Shown in pieces: positions 1 through 8,315 of a stretch of DNA of 64,000 nt. How positions within the stretch are numbered: the first letter of the stretch is position 1; each line of letters starts with the position of its first letter. This stretch comes from Owenweeksia sp. TMED14 (GTDB taxonomy: Bacteria; Bacteroidota; Bacteroidia; Flavobacteriales; Schleiferiaceae): contig CATIRS010000049.1 of the NCBI GenBank assembly GCA_949529985.1, positions 1 to 64,000 of the forward strand, in the 5' to 3' direction. Position numbers and translations under genes: made by a program. Below the pieces are notes generated by a model that was not told the DNA's origin, made no database searches, and saw only the letters and a list, made by a program, of their open reading frames with translations.

Positions 1-84
1 GGAAGATGAGGGATTCGAACCCCCGGACCTGTTACAGTCAATAGTTTTCAAGACTACCGCAATCGACCACTCTGCCAATCTTCC
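1..84 (-). tRNA. tRNA-Ser (anticodon TGA)
   Basis: Read on the minus strand, the sequence opens with GGAAGAT and closes with ATCTTCC, forming a 7-bp acceptor stem. A T-arm with GGTTCGAATCC is present, and the anticodon loop CTTGAAA places anticodon TGA at 50-48. The long variable region fits the class II serine tRNA fold. The discriminator base and CCA would lie just outside the window. A perfect -7 box (TACTTTTG, 96-89) ends four bases before the mature 5' end, so the primary transcript should need little or no 5' trimming. Confidence 0.95.
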
Positions 85-88
85 GCGG

Positions 89-106
89 CAAAAGTACGTA
101 ACTTCG
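89..106. promoter_or_regulatory. back-to-back divergent -7 boxes for tRNA-Ser and the GWxTD gene
   Basis: On the minus strand TACTTTTG (96-89) matches the Bacteroidota -7 consensus TAnnTTTG exactly. On the plus strand TAACTTCG (99-106) matches all but one base. Only two bases separate the boxes. The plus-strand ATG (112) lies five bases after its box and the tRNA 5' end four bases after its own. Nearly the same 18-base arrangement recurs at 46940-46957. No clear -33 TTTG was identified for either direction. Confidence 0.55.
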
Positions 107-111
107 TGCTT

Positions 112-1593
112 ATGAAAAAGATGCTTTTTGGACTATTTCTATTATATACATCTTTACTGCTGGCTCAAAATGCAAATAGCGATAACAATATTGACGTCCC
201 TATTGGCATAGATGTAATACCATACTGGGATTCAGGGAATGATCCTTACGTACAAATATGTATTTCCGTTAATGCAAAAAATCTATATCAAAAGATCAAT
301 TCAAATATAAATCCTCATGTAACATTTTTAGCTTTTTTGAAAAGCAATGACTCACAAAAAACCATAGATATCGATAAAATAAAACTGATTTGTCCTCAAT
401 ATGATTCGTCTGCAACTGTATTTTCGATTAGTCAAAGCATATTTCTTGCTGCAGATACAGGTAATTTACAATTGAGCGTCTTATATGGCATAGGAGATGT
501 TATCACCGATACACTGATCGGAGATTTCGAAATACCAGGTATTGCGTCTGGTGCAGCCTTAGCACCTTTGAGATTTATTGAAAAACAATCAGAAAACCCC
601 ATTGGAGCAAGACCTCAATTTGGAGAAGCTTCCTTCTATGGAGATGATAATATTATAAGGTTCTATACCGAAGCATATCAAATTCCTAACAATGAGAAAT
701 CGTTTTACTCATATCAACTATACTCTCTAAACAAGGGTGAGAAAGTAGAAGGATTTGGCGCTGTAAATAGAGTCCAGTATTCAGAATCATCAGAAATAAA
801 TAGTCTACTGAGCACACTTAAAATAGGAAATCTCCCAACAGGGCACTATGAAATAAGAGCAAGTCTAAATGTGGAAAAAATGAATCCTATTTATTATCCA
901 AAACAAGCTATACGTTTTTATAGAATAAATACAAATGAATTAGCTCAATTAAATCATTCTCAAATATCCGATTCAAGGTGGTTATCAATTCTAGGCGAAG
1001 GAAAAAAACTCAACTGGTATCTCAATGGGTTATACCCCATTGCTAGCGGATTGGAAAGGAAACAGATTGAACATATAGGTGAAACTAAAAATGACACGAC
1101 ATCACAAAGATTTATTCAATATTTCTGGGAATCTAGGAGCAGGAGCCAGACTAAAGCGCTTAAAGAAGCTAAAGAATATCTAAATATTCTTGACAAGGTC
1201 GAAGCTAAATATTCCAGTAGGGCAGTCCCTGGATACTCAACAGACCGAGGTAGAGTTTTTCTCCAATATGGCCCGCCTACTCTATCTGAAAAAAGACCAT
1301 TTGAAAGTGATGCTTACCCATTCGAAATATGGCAATACAATACGTTACAAGCTAATAACGCACCTTATCAAATAAATAAACTTTTTGTCTTTGCCAATTA
1401 CTCTGTAGCGGGTAGAAATTATGAACTACTTCATTCAGACGCAATAGGTGAAATAAAAAATACGAAGTGGAGAATCGCCATTCAAAAACGAAGTTATATC
1501 TCAGAAGATATTGATGATAATGGAACAGGCGAATCTAATAAATTTGGGTCTAGACTTTATAATAATATTTTCTTCAACGGAGGAGGTCGATGA
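112..1593 (+). CDS. GWxTD domain-containing secreted protein
   Basis: A protein of 493 aa with a signal peptide (MKKMLFGLFLLYTSLLLAQ), so it is exported to the periplasm or surface. The C-terminal third resembles the GWxTD family of Bacteroidota: the GYSTDRGRVFLQYGPP segment near residue 380 is followed by an EIWQY motif and the expected strand-rich end. The family has no established biochemical role. The ATG at 112 is preferred over an upstream in-frame GTG (106), because that GTG overlaps the -7 promoter box. The last codons overlap the start of the downstream glycosyltransferase by ATGA, so the two genes are probably co-translated. The function is unknown; the family call rests on the C-terminal motif. 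Confidence 0.75.
   Translation: MKKMLFGLFLLYTSLLLAQNANSDNNIDVPIGIDVIPYWDSGNDPYVQICISVNAKNLYQKINSNINPHVTFLAFLKSNDSQKTIDIDKIKLICPQYDSSATVFSISQSIFLAADTGNLQLSVLYGIGDVITDTLIGDFEIPGIASGAALAPLRFIEKQSENPIGARPQFGEASFYGDDNIIRFYTEAYQIPNNEKSFYSYQLYSLNKGEKVEGFGAVNRVQYSESSEINSLLSTLKIGNLPTGHYEIRASLNVEKMNPIYYPKQAIRFYRINTNELAQLNHSQISDSRWLSILGEGKKLNWYLNGLYPIASGLERKQIEHIGETKNDTTSQRFIQYFWESRSRSQTKALKEAKEYLNILDKVEAKYSSRAVPGYSTDRGRVFLQYGPPTLSEKRPFESDAYPFEIWQYNTLQANNAPYQINKLFVFANYSVAGRNYELLHSDAIGEIKNTKWRIAIQKRSYISEDIDDNGTGESNKFGSRLYNNIFFNGGGR
1579..1586 (+). promoter_or_regulatory. Shine-Dalgarno-like GGAGGAGG before the glycosyltransferase
   Basis: GGAGGAGG lies 3-6 bases before the ATG at 1590, inside the last codons of the GWxTD gene (which encode the glycines of its C-terminus). 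Strong SD sequences are rare in Bacteroidota, and most genes in this window lack one. Together with the ATGA overlap this suggests translational coupling, although the Gly-Gly-Gly codons alone could produce the motif. Confidence 0.4.
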
Positions 1594-2594
1594 AAACAGC
1601 AGTAATAATTCTTAATTGGAATGGAAAGGATTGGTTAGAAAAGTTTCTTCCATTGGTAATAGAAAGAAGTCCAAATGCACTAATTGTAGTGGCCGACAAT
1701 GGGAGTGATGATGATTCATTGATTTGGATAGAATCCAATTACTCAAATACTTTAATATTGAGACTAGGAATTAACCTAGGGTATGCTGGCGGATACAATA
1801 AAGCAATAGAGATTATAAGAAAAAGATACACAGATATACCATACGCCGTTCTTTTAAATTCTGATATCGAACCTAATGTCGGATGGTTAACCCCATTAGA
1901 AAAAAGAATGGATTCTGAATCTAAAGTTGGAGCTATTCAGCCAAAAATCCTTGATTTTTACTGTCCTAGTAAATTTGAATATGCCGGAGCCGGCGGAGGC
2001 CTAATGGACAAGTGGGGGTATCCTTTTGCGAGAGGCCGAATTTTCGATAAAATAGAACATGACAACGGGCAATTTGACACCCCCGAATTTGAATCTATAT
2101 TTTGGGCATCAGGAGCATGCCTAATGTTGCGAATCTCTGCATTTATACAATCGGGCAGACTCGATGATAGACTCTTTGCTCATATGGAAGAAATCGATCT
2201 CTGCTGGCGAATGCATCGCTCTGGATGGGACGTGGAATCTTGCAGCAGCTCATCAGTCCTACATGTTGGAGGAGGAACATTAAATGCATCATCTCCTCAA
2301 AAAACTTATTTAAACTTCAGGAATAGTCTCTTAATAATAGTTAAAAACGCTCCAACACTTGATGCTCTTAGGATTATATCAGCACGTCTATTCCTTGATG
2401 GAGTTGCGGGAGCCTTATTCTTGATACGGGGCCAAGAAAAGCACTTTTATTCCATTTTAAAAGCTCATTTCTCTTTTTATAAAATGTTCAGCGCATTTGC
2501 CATTACTCCTCAAAAATTCAAAAAAAAATGGCCAAAAAGTGGATTATACAATGGATCTATTGTATGGGATTACTTTATTTTAAAACACAAATAA
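1590..2594 (+). CDS. glycosyltransferase family 2 (rhamnosyltransferase-like)
   Basis: A 334-aa cytoplasmic GT-A glycosyltransferase. The N-terminus has the nucleotide-sugar fold (VIILNWNGKDWLEKFLP, then VVADNGSDDDS). A metal-binding NSD triad occurs in VLLNSDIEP near residue 90, FWASGACLMLR near 200 forms the acceptor side, and EEIDLCWRMHRSGW near 230 carries the catalytic ED-type acid motif. This architecture is typical of WbbL/RfbF-like rhamnosyltransferases acting on surface polysaccharide; the donor sugar cannot be read from sequence. It overlaps the GWxTD gene by four bases and is convergent with xerD, with only one base between the stop codons. Confidence 0.85.
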   Translation: MKTAVIILNWNGKDWLEKFLPLVIERSPNALIVVADNGSDDDSLIWIESNYSNTLILRLGINLGYAGGYNKAIEIIRKRYTDIPYAVLLNSDIEPNVGWLTPLEKRMDSESKVGAIQPKILDFYCPSKFEYAGAGGGLMDKWGYPFARGRIFDKIEHDNGQFDTPEFESIFWASGACLMLRISAFIQSGRLDDRLFAHMEEIDLCWRMHRSGWDVESCSSSSVLHVGGGTLNASSPQKTYLNFRNSLLIIVKNAPTLDALRIISARLFLDGVAGALFLIRGQEKHFYSILKAHFSFYKMFSAFAITPQKFKKKWPKSGLYNGSIVWDYFILKHK

Positions 2595-2595
2595 C

Positions 2596-3498
2596 CTAAC
2601 TATTTCCAAATCTAGGGTGGTATTTTAAAACCGTATCACGAAGATGGCTCTGTTCTAAATGTGTATAAATCTCTGTAGTCGTAATACTCTCATGTCCAAG
2701 AAGCGATTGTATTATTCTAATATCTGCCCCATTCTGAATTAAATGAGTCGCAAAAGTGTGACGAAGTGTGTGTGGTCCAATTTTCTTTTTTATACCAGCT
2801 AAAATTGCTAACATTGAAATTCTTTTAAAGACATAAACCCTACTCAATGACTTTCCTCGTTGATTCAGAAAAACATAATCTTCAAAACCTTTTTGAATAG
2901 GAACATGGATTCTAACTTCTTTTATATAACGATTTATAGCATTTAAAGCTTTTATATATATTGGGACAATTCTCTCTTTGTTTCCCTTTCCAATAACACG
3001 AATAAAGCCATCATCCTGATATATATCTCGTATTCTAAGACCGATTAATTCACTAACTCTTAAACCACTGGCATATAGTGTTTCTATCATTGCACAGTCT
3101 CTTTCACCTTGAGGTAATGATCGGTCTATAGCAGACATCAAAGAATTAATTTCTTCAATGGAAAGATAAATCGGAAGCTTCTTATCAAGTTGAGGAGCCG
3201 AAAGACCTTCTACTGGGCTATCTTCCCTTAACTCTTCTTCCTTTAGAAAGAAAAAAAATGTACACATTGCACTACGCATTCTAGCTTGAGTTCTAGCAGA
3301 TTTGCCTTCTTTAGCAAGTGCTTGAATAAAAACTCTTATTTGTTGCTTATTTACTGTTATGCAAGTCTGGTTGGAGCCCGAAGTCCAAAGTGCTAATTTT
3401 TTTATATCACGAGAATAAGCATCTATAGTATTAACGCTTAAGCCGCGCTCGAGTCTAAGATAATTTTGGAATTGCTGAATTGCTAACGGCCATTTCAT
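2596..3498 (-). CDS. xerD: site-specific tyrosine recombinase XerD/XerC type
   Basis: A 300-aa tyrosine recombinase of normal length. The N-terminal SAM-like DNA-binding domain (about 1-90) begins FQNYLRLERGLSVNTIDAY. The catalytic set is complete: R147 (ASGLRVSEL), K171 (VIGKGNKER), H243 and R246 (HTLRHTFATH), H269 (LLGHES) and nucleophile Y278 (IYTH). With its partner Xer protein it would resolve chromosome dimers at dif before division. It lies downstream of aroQ with a 20-base gap on the same strand. XerC cannot be excluded from the sequence alone, but a standalone gene next to aroQ is usually called xerD in Bacteroidota. There are no phage or integrase neighbours. Confidence 0.9.
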   Translation of the reverse strand: MKWPLAIQQFQNYLRLERGLSVNTIDAYSRDIKKLALWTSGSNQTCITVNKQQIRVFIQALAKEGKSARTQARMRSAMCTFFFFLKEEELREDSPVEGLSAPQLDKKLPIYLSIEEINSLMSAIDRSLPQGERDCAMIETLYASGLRVSELIGLRIRDIYQDDGFIRVIGKGNKERIVPIYIKALNAINRYIKEVRIHVPIQKGFEDYVFLNQRGKSLSRVYVFKRISMLAILAGIKKKIGPHTLRHTFATHLIQNGADIRIIQSLLGHESITTTEIYTHLEQSHLRDTVLKYHPRFGNS

Positions 3499-3518
3499 TG
3501 TGTTTGGTGTCTCATTAA

Positions 3519-3959
3519 TTAGTCACCTTGGCTACTGATTAATGCTTCGATTGCCAGTCGATAACCAACCCAACCTAGTCCTGATATTGTGCCAACTGTA
3601 TGCGGAGCCATTAAAGATGATCTCCGAAAGGCTTCTCTTGCATATGTGTGGGTCAGATGAACCTCTAATACAGAACTTTTAAGACCAGCCAAAGTGTCTG
3701 ATATAACAACTGAGGTATGAGTAAAACCACCTGGGTTTATGATGAATGCATTGTCCGGACCGTCATTTTTATTTAGATAATTAATAATTTCACCCTCTAA
3801 GTTACTTTGAAAGGATTCTAATTGAACTTCTGGCCAACTATTATCAAGCCAACCTCTTAATACTGGGAGTTGATCTTCCAATGTAAGATTACCATAGATA
3901 TCAGGTTGACGCTTACCTAGTCTATCTAAATTGGCGCCATGAACAATATGTATTACCAT
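3519..3959 (-). CDS. aroQ: 3-dehydroquinate dehydratase, type II
   Basis: A 146-aa type II dehydroquinase, the third step of the shikimate pathway (3-dehydroquinate to 3-dehydroshikimate). Visible residues are the N-terminal GANLDRLGKRQPDIYG motif with N10, R17 and catalytic Y22, the INPGGFTHTS loop with N75, and the EVHLTHTYARE motif with E99, H101 and R108. The enzyme feeds chorismate to the menaquinone operon at 11-18 kb and to the PabA/TrpG product at 24.3 kb. A perfect -7 box ends four bases before the ATG, so this mRNA is predicted to be leaderless. xerD follows on the same strand. Confidence 0.95.
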   Translation of the reverse strand: MVIHIVHGANLDRLGKRQPDIYGNLTLEDQLPVLRGWLDNSWPEVQLESFQSNLEGEIINYLNKNDGPDNAFIINPGGFTHTSVVISDTLAGLKSSVLEVHLTHTYAREAFRRSSLMAPHTVGTISGLGWVGYRLAIEALISSQGD

Positions 3960-3963
3960 TACT

Positions 3964-3971
3964 CAAATATA
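3964..3971 (-). promoter_or_regulatory. -7 promoter box of aroQ
   Basis: On the minus strand TATATTTG matches TAnnTTTG at every fixed position, and only AGTA separates it from the aroQ ATG (3959). Transcription should therefore begin at or within a few bases of the start codon. Confidence 0.6.
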
Positions 3972-3983
3972 CCGTTTGTAGTG

Positions 3984-5009
3984 CTACCCACGTTTACGAT
4001 GAACTGACCCACCAAATACCGCTTCTAGAAAGCCAACAGCATAACCCAACATCATAACAAATGTGCTTGCTAAAGAGAGTAATCCAACCCAGGGAGATTT
4101 ATATTTTATACCAGCTAAAAGAAATGGCATAAAAAAATAAAATACAACGAAACAAAAGAAGAAATTCACAAGAAGAGACATGTTTTTATTTTCAAATACA
4201 TCGAAAATTTGAGAAGGCTCAACAAAAAAATTAATCGAACCCAAGATAAAAGAGAGAATTAAAAAAACCGGAAACATATGAGTAAGCTTTAATTGTCCCT
4301 TATGACGAATTGACAAGCTCCATCTAGCTCCACCAAAGCGACGAACCTGTTTAAAGAATTGGAATAAATCCGACCTGCGTTTATGATAAACAATTGCTTC
4401 CGGAATTAGTCCTACTTTATGATTAGCTTTTACAAGACGGATGCTGAATTCTACATCTTCACCTGTCTTAAATCTTGTGTCAAAACCATTTAGACTATCA
4501 AAAATATCTTTTCGAACTCCCATATTAAAACCTCTAGGATAATACTGAGTTGTAGATAATTTTCCGCCACGAAGTCCTCCAGTAGTCCAAAAACTAGTCA
4601 TACTAAAACTAATTGCTTTTTGCAGCGGGCTGAATTCTGGTGAGGCAGAATCGGGACCTCCAAAAGCATCCCATTTATTTAATTTGAGACCTACATCTAC
4701 TTGTTCAAGATAATTTTTTGGAAGAAGACAATCACTATCTAAAAAAATTAAATATTTACCATTAGCAATTACAGCTGCTGCATTTCTGGCATCAGAGACA
4801 GGCAAATACTCTTCAAATACAATTGTGATAGGAATATCATATTTTTTACTTTCCAATTCAATTATTGGGCGCAATTGATCTTTAGGAGTACCATCGGCAA
4901 GTATAACCTCAAATAAATGACGAGAATAACACAACTCTGATAAAGATTGAATAAACTCTTGAACCTCTTGCGGCCTCTTAAATGTTGGAGATATAAGGGA
5001 GAAACGCAT
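3984..5009 (-). CDS. glycosyltransferase family 2 with C-terminal membrane segments
   Basis: A 341-aa GT2 enzyme. The N-terminal domain has ISPTFKRPQEVQEF, the donor-binding ADGTPKDQ segment and FLDSDCLLP with a DSD metal site near residue 92; GEDVEFSIRLVKA near 180 supplies the acidic catalytic motif. The last 100 residues hold about three hydrophobic membrane segments, so it acts at the inner membrane, probably adding sugar to a lipid-linked glycan. It lies seven bases downstream of another GT2 gene on the same strand, and the pair plus DUF4199 form one operon. The specific substrate is unknown. Confidence 0.85.
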   Translation of the reverse strand: MRFSLISPTFKRPQEVQEFIQSLSELCYSRHLFEVILADGTPKDQLRPIIELESKKYDIPITIVFEEYLPVSDARNAAAVIANGKYLIFLDSDCLLPKNYLEQVDVGLKLNKWDAFGGPDSASPEFSPLQKAISFSMTSFWTTGGLRGGKLSTTQYYPRGFNMGVRKDIFDSLNGFDTRFKTGEDVEFSIRLVKANHKVGLIPEAIVYHKRRSDLFQFFKQVRRFGGARWSLSIRHKGQLKLTHMFPVFLILSFILGSINFFVEPSQIFDVFENKNMSLLVNFFFCFVVFYFFMPFLLAGIKYKSPWVGLLSLASTFVMMLGYAVGFLEAVFGGSVHRKRG

Positions 5010-5016
5010 TTTAGTT

Positions 5017-5988
5017 TTACCCCTTTGAGTTTAGACTATCCGAAATGGAATATTTAACTTTCTTATTACTCTGACGAACCATTAATTCAGCTAACAAGCC
5101 CGTAACAAACAACTGAGTACCAAGGACCATGGCTATAAGAAAAATATAAAACCAAGGATCATCAGCAACTAAACCAGGCTTCATCCCTTGCGAAAGACGG
5201 TATAACTTAAGCATACCCATGGCTATTAAAGCTGCACCACTAGTTAAAAACATAACGATACCCCAAGCTCCAAAAAAATGCATTGGACGCCTTTGAAAAC
5301 GACTTACCATACTTAAGGTAATAAGATCCAGCATTCCATTTATAAAGCGATTCAAACCAAACTTGGTTGTACCATATTTTCTTGCTTGATGCTGAACTAC
5401 TTGTTCTCCAATATTTTCATAGCCTGACATTTTTGCCAAAACCGGAATATACCGATGCATCTCACCTTGGACTTCAATATTCTTAACGACATCAAGCTTA
5501 TATGCTTTTAGACCACAATTAAAATCGTGAAGATCAATTCCAGACATTTTCCTTGCTGCCCAGTTAAATAATTTTGTCGGCAACGTTTTACTAATGGGAT
5601 CAAAGCGCTTTTTTTTCCAACCACTTATCAAGTCTAATCTTTCATCGTGAATCCTTCTTACAAGTTCTGGGATTTCATCTGGACTATCCTGCAAGTCAGC
5701 ATCCATGGTTACAACGACCTTTCCAATAGCTTGCTGAAAACCCGTATGCAAAGCCGCAGACTTCCCATGGTTTCGTCTAAATCGGATTGCCTGAATACAA
5801 GAATATTCTTTTTCTAGACCTAGAATCACATTCCATGATTCGTCAGTTGATCCATCATCAATAAAAATAATCTCATACAAGAGGTTGTTTTTTAGGCAAA
5901 TACGGTCTATCCAAGATGTTAACTCTGGAAGAGATTCCTCCTCATTTAAAAGAGGAATGACAATAGATATATTAATATACTTAGTCAA
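5017..5988 (-). CDS. glycosyltransferase family 2, polyprenol-phosphate sugar transferase type (DPM1/ArnC-like)
   Basis: A 323-aa membrane GT2. NISIVIPLLNEEESLPEL and DDGSTDESW form the nucleotide site; the MDADLQDSPDEIPELV motif near residue 95 is the signature of dolichol/undecaprenyl-phosphate mannose or aminoarabinose transferases. Two membrane helices lie near 235-260 and 280-305. It probably loads a sugar onto a polyprenol phosphate at the cytoplasmic face for later use in surface glycan or lipid A modification. Its start overlaps the DUF4199 gene by eight bases, a common pairing in Bacteroidota. The sugar is not deducible. Confidence 0.85.
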   Translation of the reverse strand: MTKYINISIVIPLLNEEESLPELTSWIDRICLKNNLLYEIIFIDDGSTDESWNVILGLEKEYSCIQAIRFRRNHGKSAALHTGFQQAIGKVVVTMDADLQDSPDEIPELVRRIHDERLDLISGWKKKRFDPISKTLPTKLFNWAARKMSGIDLHDFNCGLKAYKLDVVKNIEVQGEMHRYIPVLAKMSGYENIGEQVVQHQARKYGTTKFGLNRFINGMLDLITLSMVSRFQRRPMHFFGAWGIVMFLTSGAALIAMGMLKLYRLSQGMKPGLVADDPWFYIFLIAMVLGTQLFVTGLLAELMVRQSNKKVKYSISDSLNSKG

Positions 5989-6535
5989 ACTCTGGTGGGT
6001 TTTTCTTACCTACGGCTCCGGCGATTAGACCAATTAATGCAAAAAAAACAAAACCCATTGCTGAGATCTTTAATTGCCCAACCAAAGTCACATTTTCGCG
6101 AGCATCTTTTATGATTTTCTCCTCTAATTCATTGATCGAATCAATACCCATAAACCCTATCGTTGCTTGTAATCGTTGCTCTGGCATTTCCATCATAGAT
6201 TCAAAGGCCATTTCCCCTTGACGGGTAGCTAGGTCTGAGTCAACAACGTTGTACATAAATAAATTGAAAACAAAACCTATGAAAATAGATAAAATCACTG
6301 GTAGAATATATGCTGAAAATGCTTCTTGAAAAGTGGCAAACCCATTATTTAACTTTTTATAAGCACGAATAGAAAAGAAAGGCAACACTAGGGTGATAAT
6401 TATAACAGACACGCTTCCGATCGGATTGACAAATAGAGATTCATCAATAATATAAGAAGCTAAAAAATATAGAACACCTACTGAACCAGTCAACAAACCA
6501 TAGTTCAAGGCCACTTTTTTCATATTATCGTTCAT
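5981..6535 (-). CDS. DUF4199 domain-containing membrane protein
   Basis: A 184-aa protein with four hydrophobic stretches (about 12-30, 40-60, 72-95, 152-175) and a soluble charged segment around 105-145, the layout of DUF4199 proteins found throughout Bacteroidota. The family is functionally uncharacterised. It overlaps the next gene (DPM1-like glycosyltransferase) by eight bases, so the two are translated together, and the recurrent pairing suggests a role alongside the lipid-linked sugar transferase. That role is inference. The start MNDNMKK could shift by four codons. Confidence 0.75.
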   Translation of the reverse strand: MNDNMKKVALNYGLLTGSVGVLYFLASYIIDESLFVNPIGSVSVIIITLVLPFFSIRAYKKLNNGFATFQEAFSAYILPVILSIFIGFVFNLFMYNVVDSDLATRQGEMAFESMMEMPEQRLQATIGFMGIDSINELEEKIIKDARENVTLVGQLKISAMGFVFFALIGLIAGAVGKKNPPEFD

Positions 6536-6553
6536 ATTCGATATGTTAATGCG

Positions 6554-8161
6554 TTAGTTGGAATGAGCAAATTTACAAATTGTAGCTTGTCCTTTACGCT
6601 CAATTCGAAGCCAGCCTATTCTAGGAGTGAAAGTCAGCCAATCAAAAGAATCACTAGGCATTTGATTTAATTCTTTTTTAGCAATGAGGCGTCCTTGAGC
6701 ATCGATCAATTCTAATTTTTCATCTCCCGTTATTCCCAAAATCCGTAGACCACCTTCTATTAAAACAACAAAATCATTTTTAGATGAACGATCCTCAAGA
6801 TCTAATTTAGTTTTACTTTTTATCGGAACTGTAATCATTGAAAATCCGGACGAAGAAGAGGATAAAAATGTCAACGAATCCTGTGAATACATATTTGACG
6901 TATTGTAGTCAATTATAACTTCAAAATGTTCACCAGACTCTAAACTTTTCGAAGACCCACCAGATGAAATTGTTAATCCCGAATTGCTAATTGCCATATT
7001 TGAAAAAAGTAACGTGACATTGCCGGTATTGGCAATGATAAACCGTCGAACCGACTGCCCACCTCCAGGACGATGAACCAGATTTATAGTATCTTCTGAA
7101 ATAATGAAATCAGGATTTGGAATCGCTGATGTCGTTCCTACCAGTGTAGTTATCCGATCAAGAAATTGTGGGTAATCAATAAAAGGGTTTCTGTTTGACT
7201 GCAATGCATATATCCCATTATTACGATAAATATCTAAGCTGTCCGTAGAATAATTAGAATGCCAGGTTCTAAGAATTGGTTCTTGTGAACTGTAAAAGTT
7301 AGAATAGTCGCCGTATCTGAGAACAAAATAGAGCATCGCTCTCGCACAATCTCCTTTATGAGCATCTCGGGGCTCAAAGAGGCTTCCCTGACGCATACTA
7401 CCTCCTACACTCCAATTTGGTGTTCCTGTAACCACACCAAAAGGATGATTACTTCGAGAACTATTAGCAGATTGATCTGAAGGGAACAGGTGATGAATAT
7501 CATTCTTCATAGGTGAGGCTGAACCGAACTTACTTTGAGGAAAGGTATGCTCACAATTAATATTATTCGCAACTGCACCGGAACGAGTATTAAAAGTGGC
7601 AGTTCTTCCTGTATAGACGCACTCGACTAACCCTCCGTGGTTATCAAGAGTGGCATACATATTATCTCTTGCAACACTATAAGACAATACGCTATGATTG
7701 GCAGAAACTATATTTGTTAGGGCAGAACGAAGAACACCCTGGGATAAATTCTGCGTATTGGAATAATAGAGATTACTGTATTGGACCTGAGCCTCAAATT
7801 CAACAGCAAATGCACCTTCGTCATGAGAAGTTACCAAAACAAGAGGTAGAACATGTTCAATATTGTGACGTGGGGAGAATAAAACGGATACCCATGAAGA
7901 ATCGCCAATAGGAACTACACTGTTTTTTAGCTCAGCTGACAAAACCGTATCACCATAAACTGGTGCAGAAAGAATCGAATAGACCTCTAAATCTTCATTT
8001 GTCGTGTTATAAATCCAAAATCCAGAACTGTCTACTTGAAGCTCATTAACGGTCCCTCGAGTTATAGTTTGAGTGCTAATTATTTGAGCCTTAATCTGAA
8101 AGCTAGATAAAAGTGTAAAACAGATAACTACTTGAAGAGATATTTTAATCAGATGATGCAT
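6554..8161 (-). CDS. secreted endonuclease I family nuclease with C-terminal sorting-like domain
   Basis: A 535-aa exported protein. The signal peptide (about 1-25, ending QIKAQ) is followed by an Ig-like beta domain (about 30-130). The endonuclease I domain (about 135-345) carries NCEHTFPQSKFG, DIHHLFPSDQSANSSRSN and GDCARAMLYFVLRYGD, which supply the histidine/asparagine metal site of EndA/Vvn-type nucleases that cut DNA and RNA non-specifically. A second Ig-like domain follows (about 355-445). The last 70 residues (LELIDAQGRLIAKKELN...GWLRIERKG) resemble a type IX secretion type A sorting domain. The likely role is breakdown of extracellular nucleic acid at the cell surface or outside. Confidence 0.85.
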   Translation of the reverse strand: MHHLIKISLQVVICFTLLSSFQIKAQIISTQTITRGTVNELQVDSSGFWIYNTTNEDLEVYSILSAPVYGDTVLSAELKNSVVPIGDSSWVSVLFSPRHNIEHVLPLVLVTSHDEGAFAVEFEAQVQYSNLYYSNTQNLSQGVLRSALTNIVSANHSVLSYSVARDNMYATLDNHGGLVECVYTGRTATFNTRSGAVANNINCEHTFPQSKFGSASPMKNDIHHLFPSDQSANSSRSNHPFGVVTGTPNWSVGGSMRQGSLFEPRDAHKGDCARAMLYFVLRYGDYSNFYSSQEPILRTWHSNYSTDSLDIYRNNGIYALQSNRNPFIDYPQFLDRITTLVGTTSAIPNPDFIISEDTINLVHRPGGGQSVRRFIIANTGNVTLLFSNMAISNSGLTISSGGSSKSLESGEHFEVIIDYNTSNMYSQDSLTFLSSSSSGFSMITVPIKSKTKLDLEDRSSKNDFVVLIEGGLRILGITGDEKLELIDAQGRLIAKKELNQMPSDSFDWLTFTPRIGWLRIERKGQATICKFAHSN

Positions 8162-8201
8162 TTTTGTTTTTTTAAGTTCTAATTAGACAACAAAGGTCGG
8201 C

Positions 8202-8209
8202 TATCTTTG
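8202..8209 (+). promoter_or_regulatory. -7 promoter box of the SRP RNA
   Basis: TATCTTTG matches the Bacteroidota -7 consensus perfectly and ends a few bases before the predicted 5' end of the SRP RNA (about 8211-8214). No clear -33 TTTG was found at the expected spacing. Confidence 0.6.
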
Positions 8210-8212
8210 TCC

Positions 8213-8309
8213 TCGGGCAAGGACCTTACAACCAGCTCCCGATTAATCCCCCAGGGCGGAAACGCAGCAAGGGTAGTCGGTTGTAGCGGTGTGATAAGGA
8301 TCCTTGCCT
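8213..8309 (+). ncRNA. ffs: signal recognition particle RNA (4.5S, small bacterial type)
   Basis: The RNA folds into a long hairpin: GGCAAGGA (8216-8223) pairs with TCCTTGCC (8301-8308), and TTACAACC pairs with GGTTGTAG further in. The apical part holds the SRP54-binding asymmetric loop and GNRA tetraloop in the form CAGGGCGGAAACGCAGCAAGG. This is the domain IV-only 4.5S type that binds Ffh and targets membrane and secreted proteins co-translationally. A perfect -7 box precedes it and a T-run follows directly. The ends are estimated to within a few bases. Confidence 0.9.
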
Positions 8310-8315
8310 TTTTTT
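8301..8315 (+). terminator. intrinsic terminator of the SRP RNA
   Basis: The 3' strand of the SRP RNA stem (TCCTTGCC, 8301-8308) is followed at once by a seven-T run (8309-8315), so the RNA's own closing stem acts as the terminator hairpin. The T-run overlaps the stop codon of the convergent E1 gene (8316-8314). Confidence 0.7.

Noticed and set aside
2596..3498. Tyrosine recombinase as an integrase marking a mobile element
   Set aside because: Length and motifs fit housekeeping XerD; no attachment-site repeats or cargo genes are seen, and the adjacent aroQ is a core gene.
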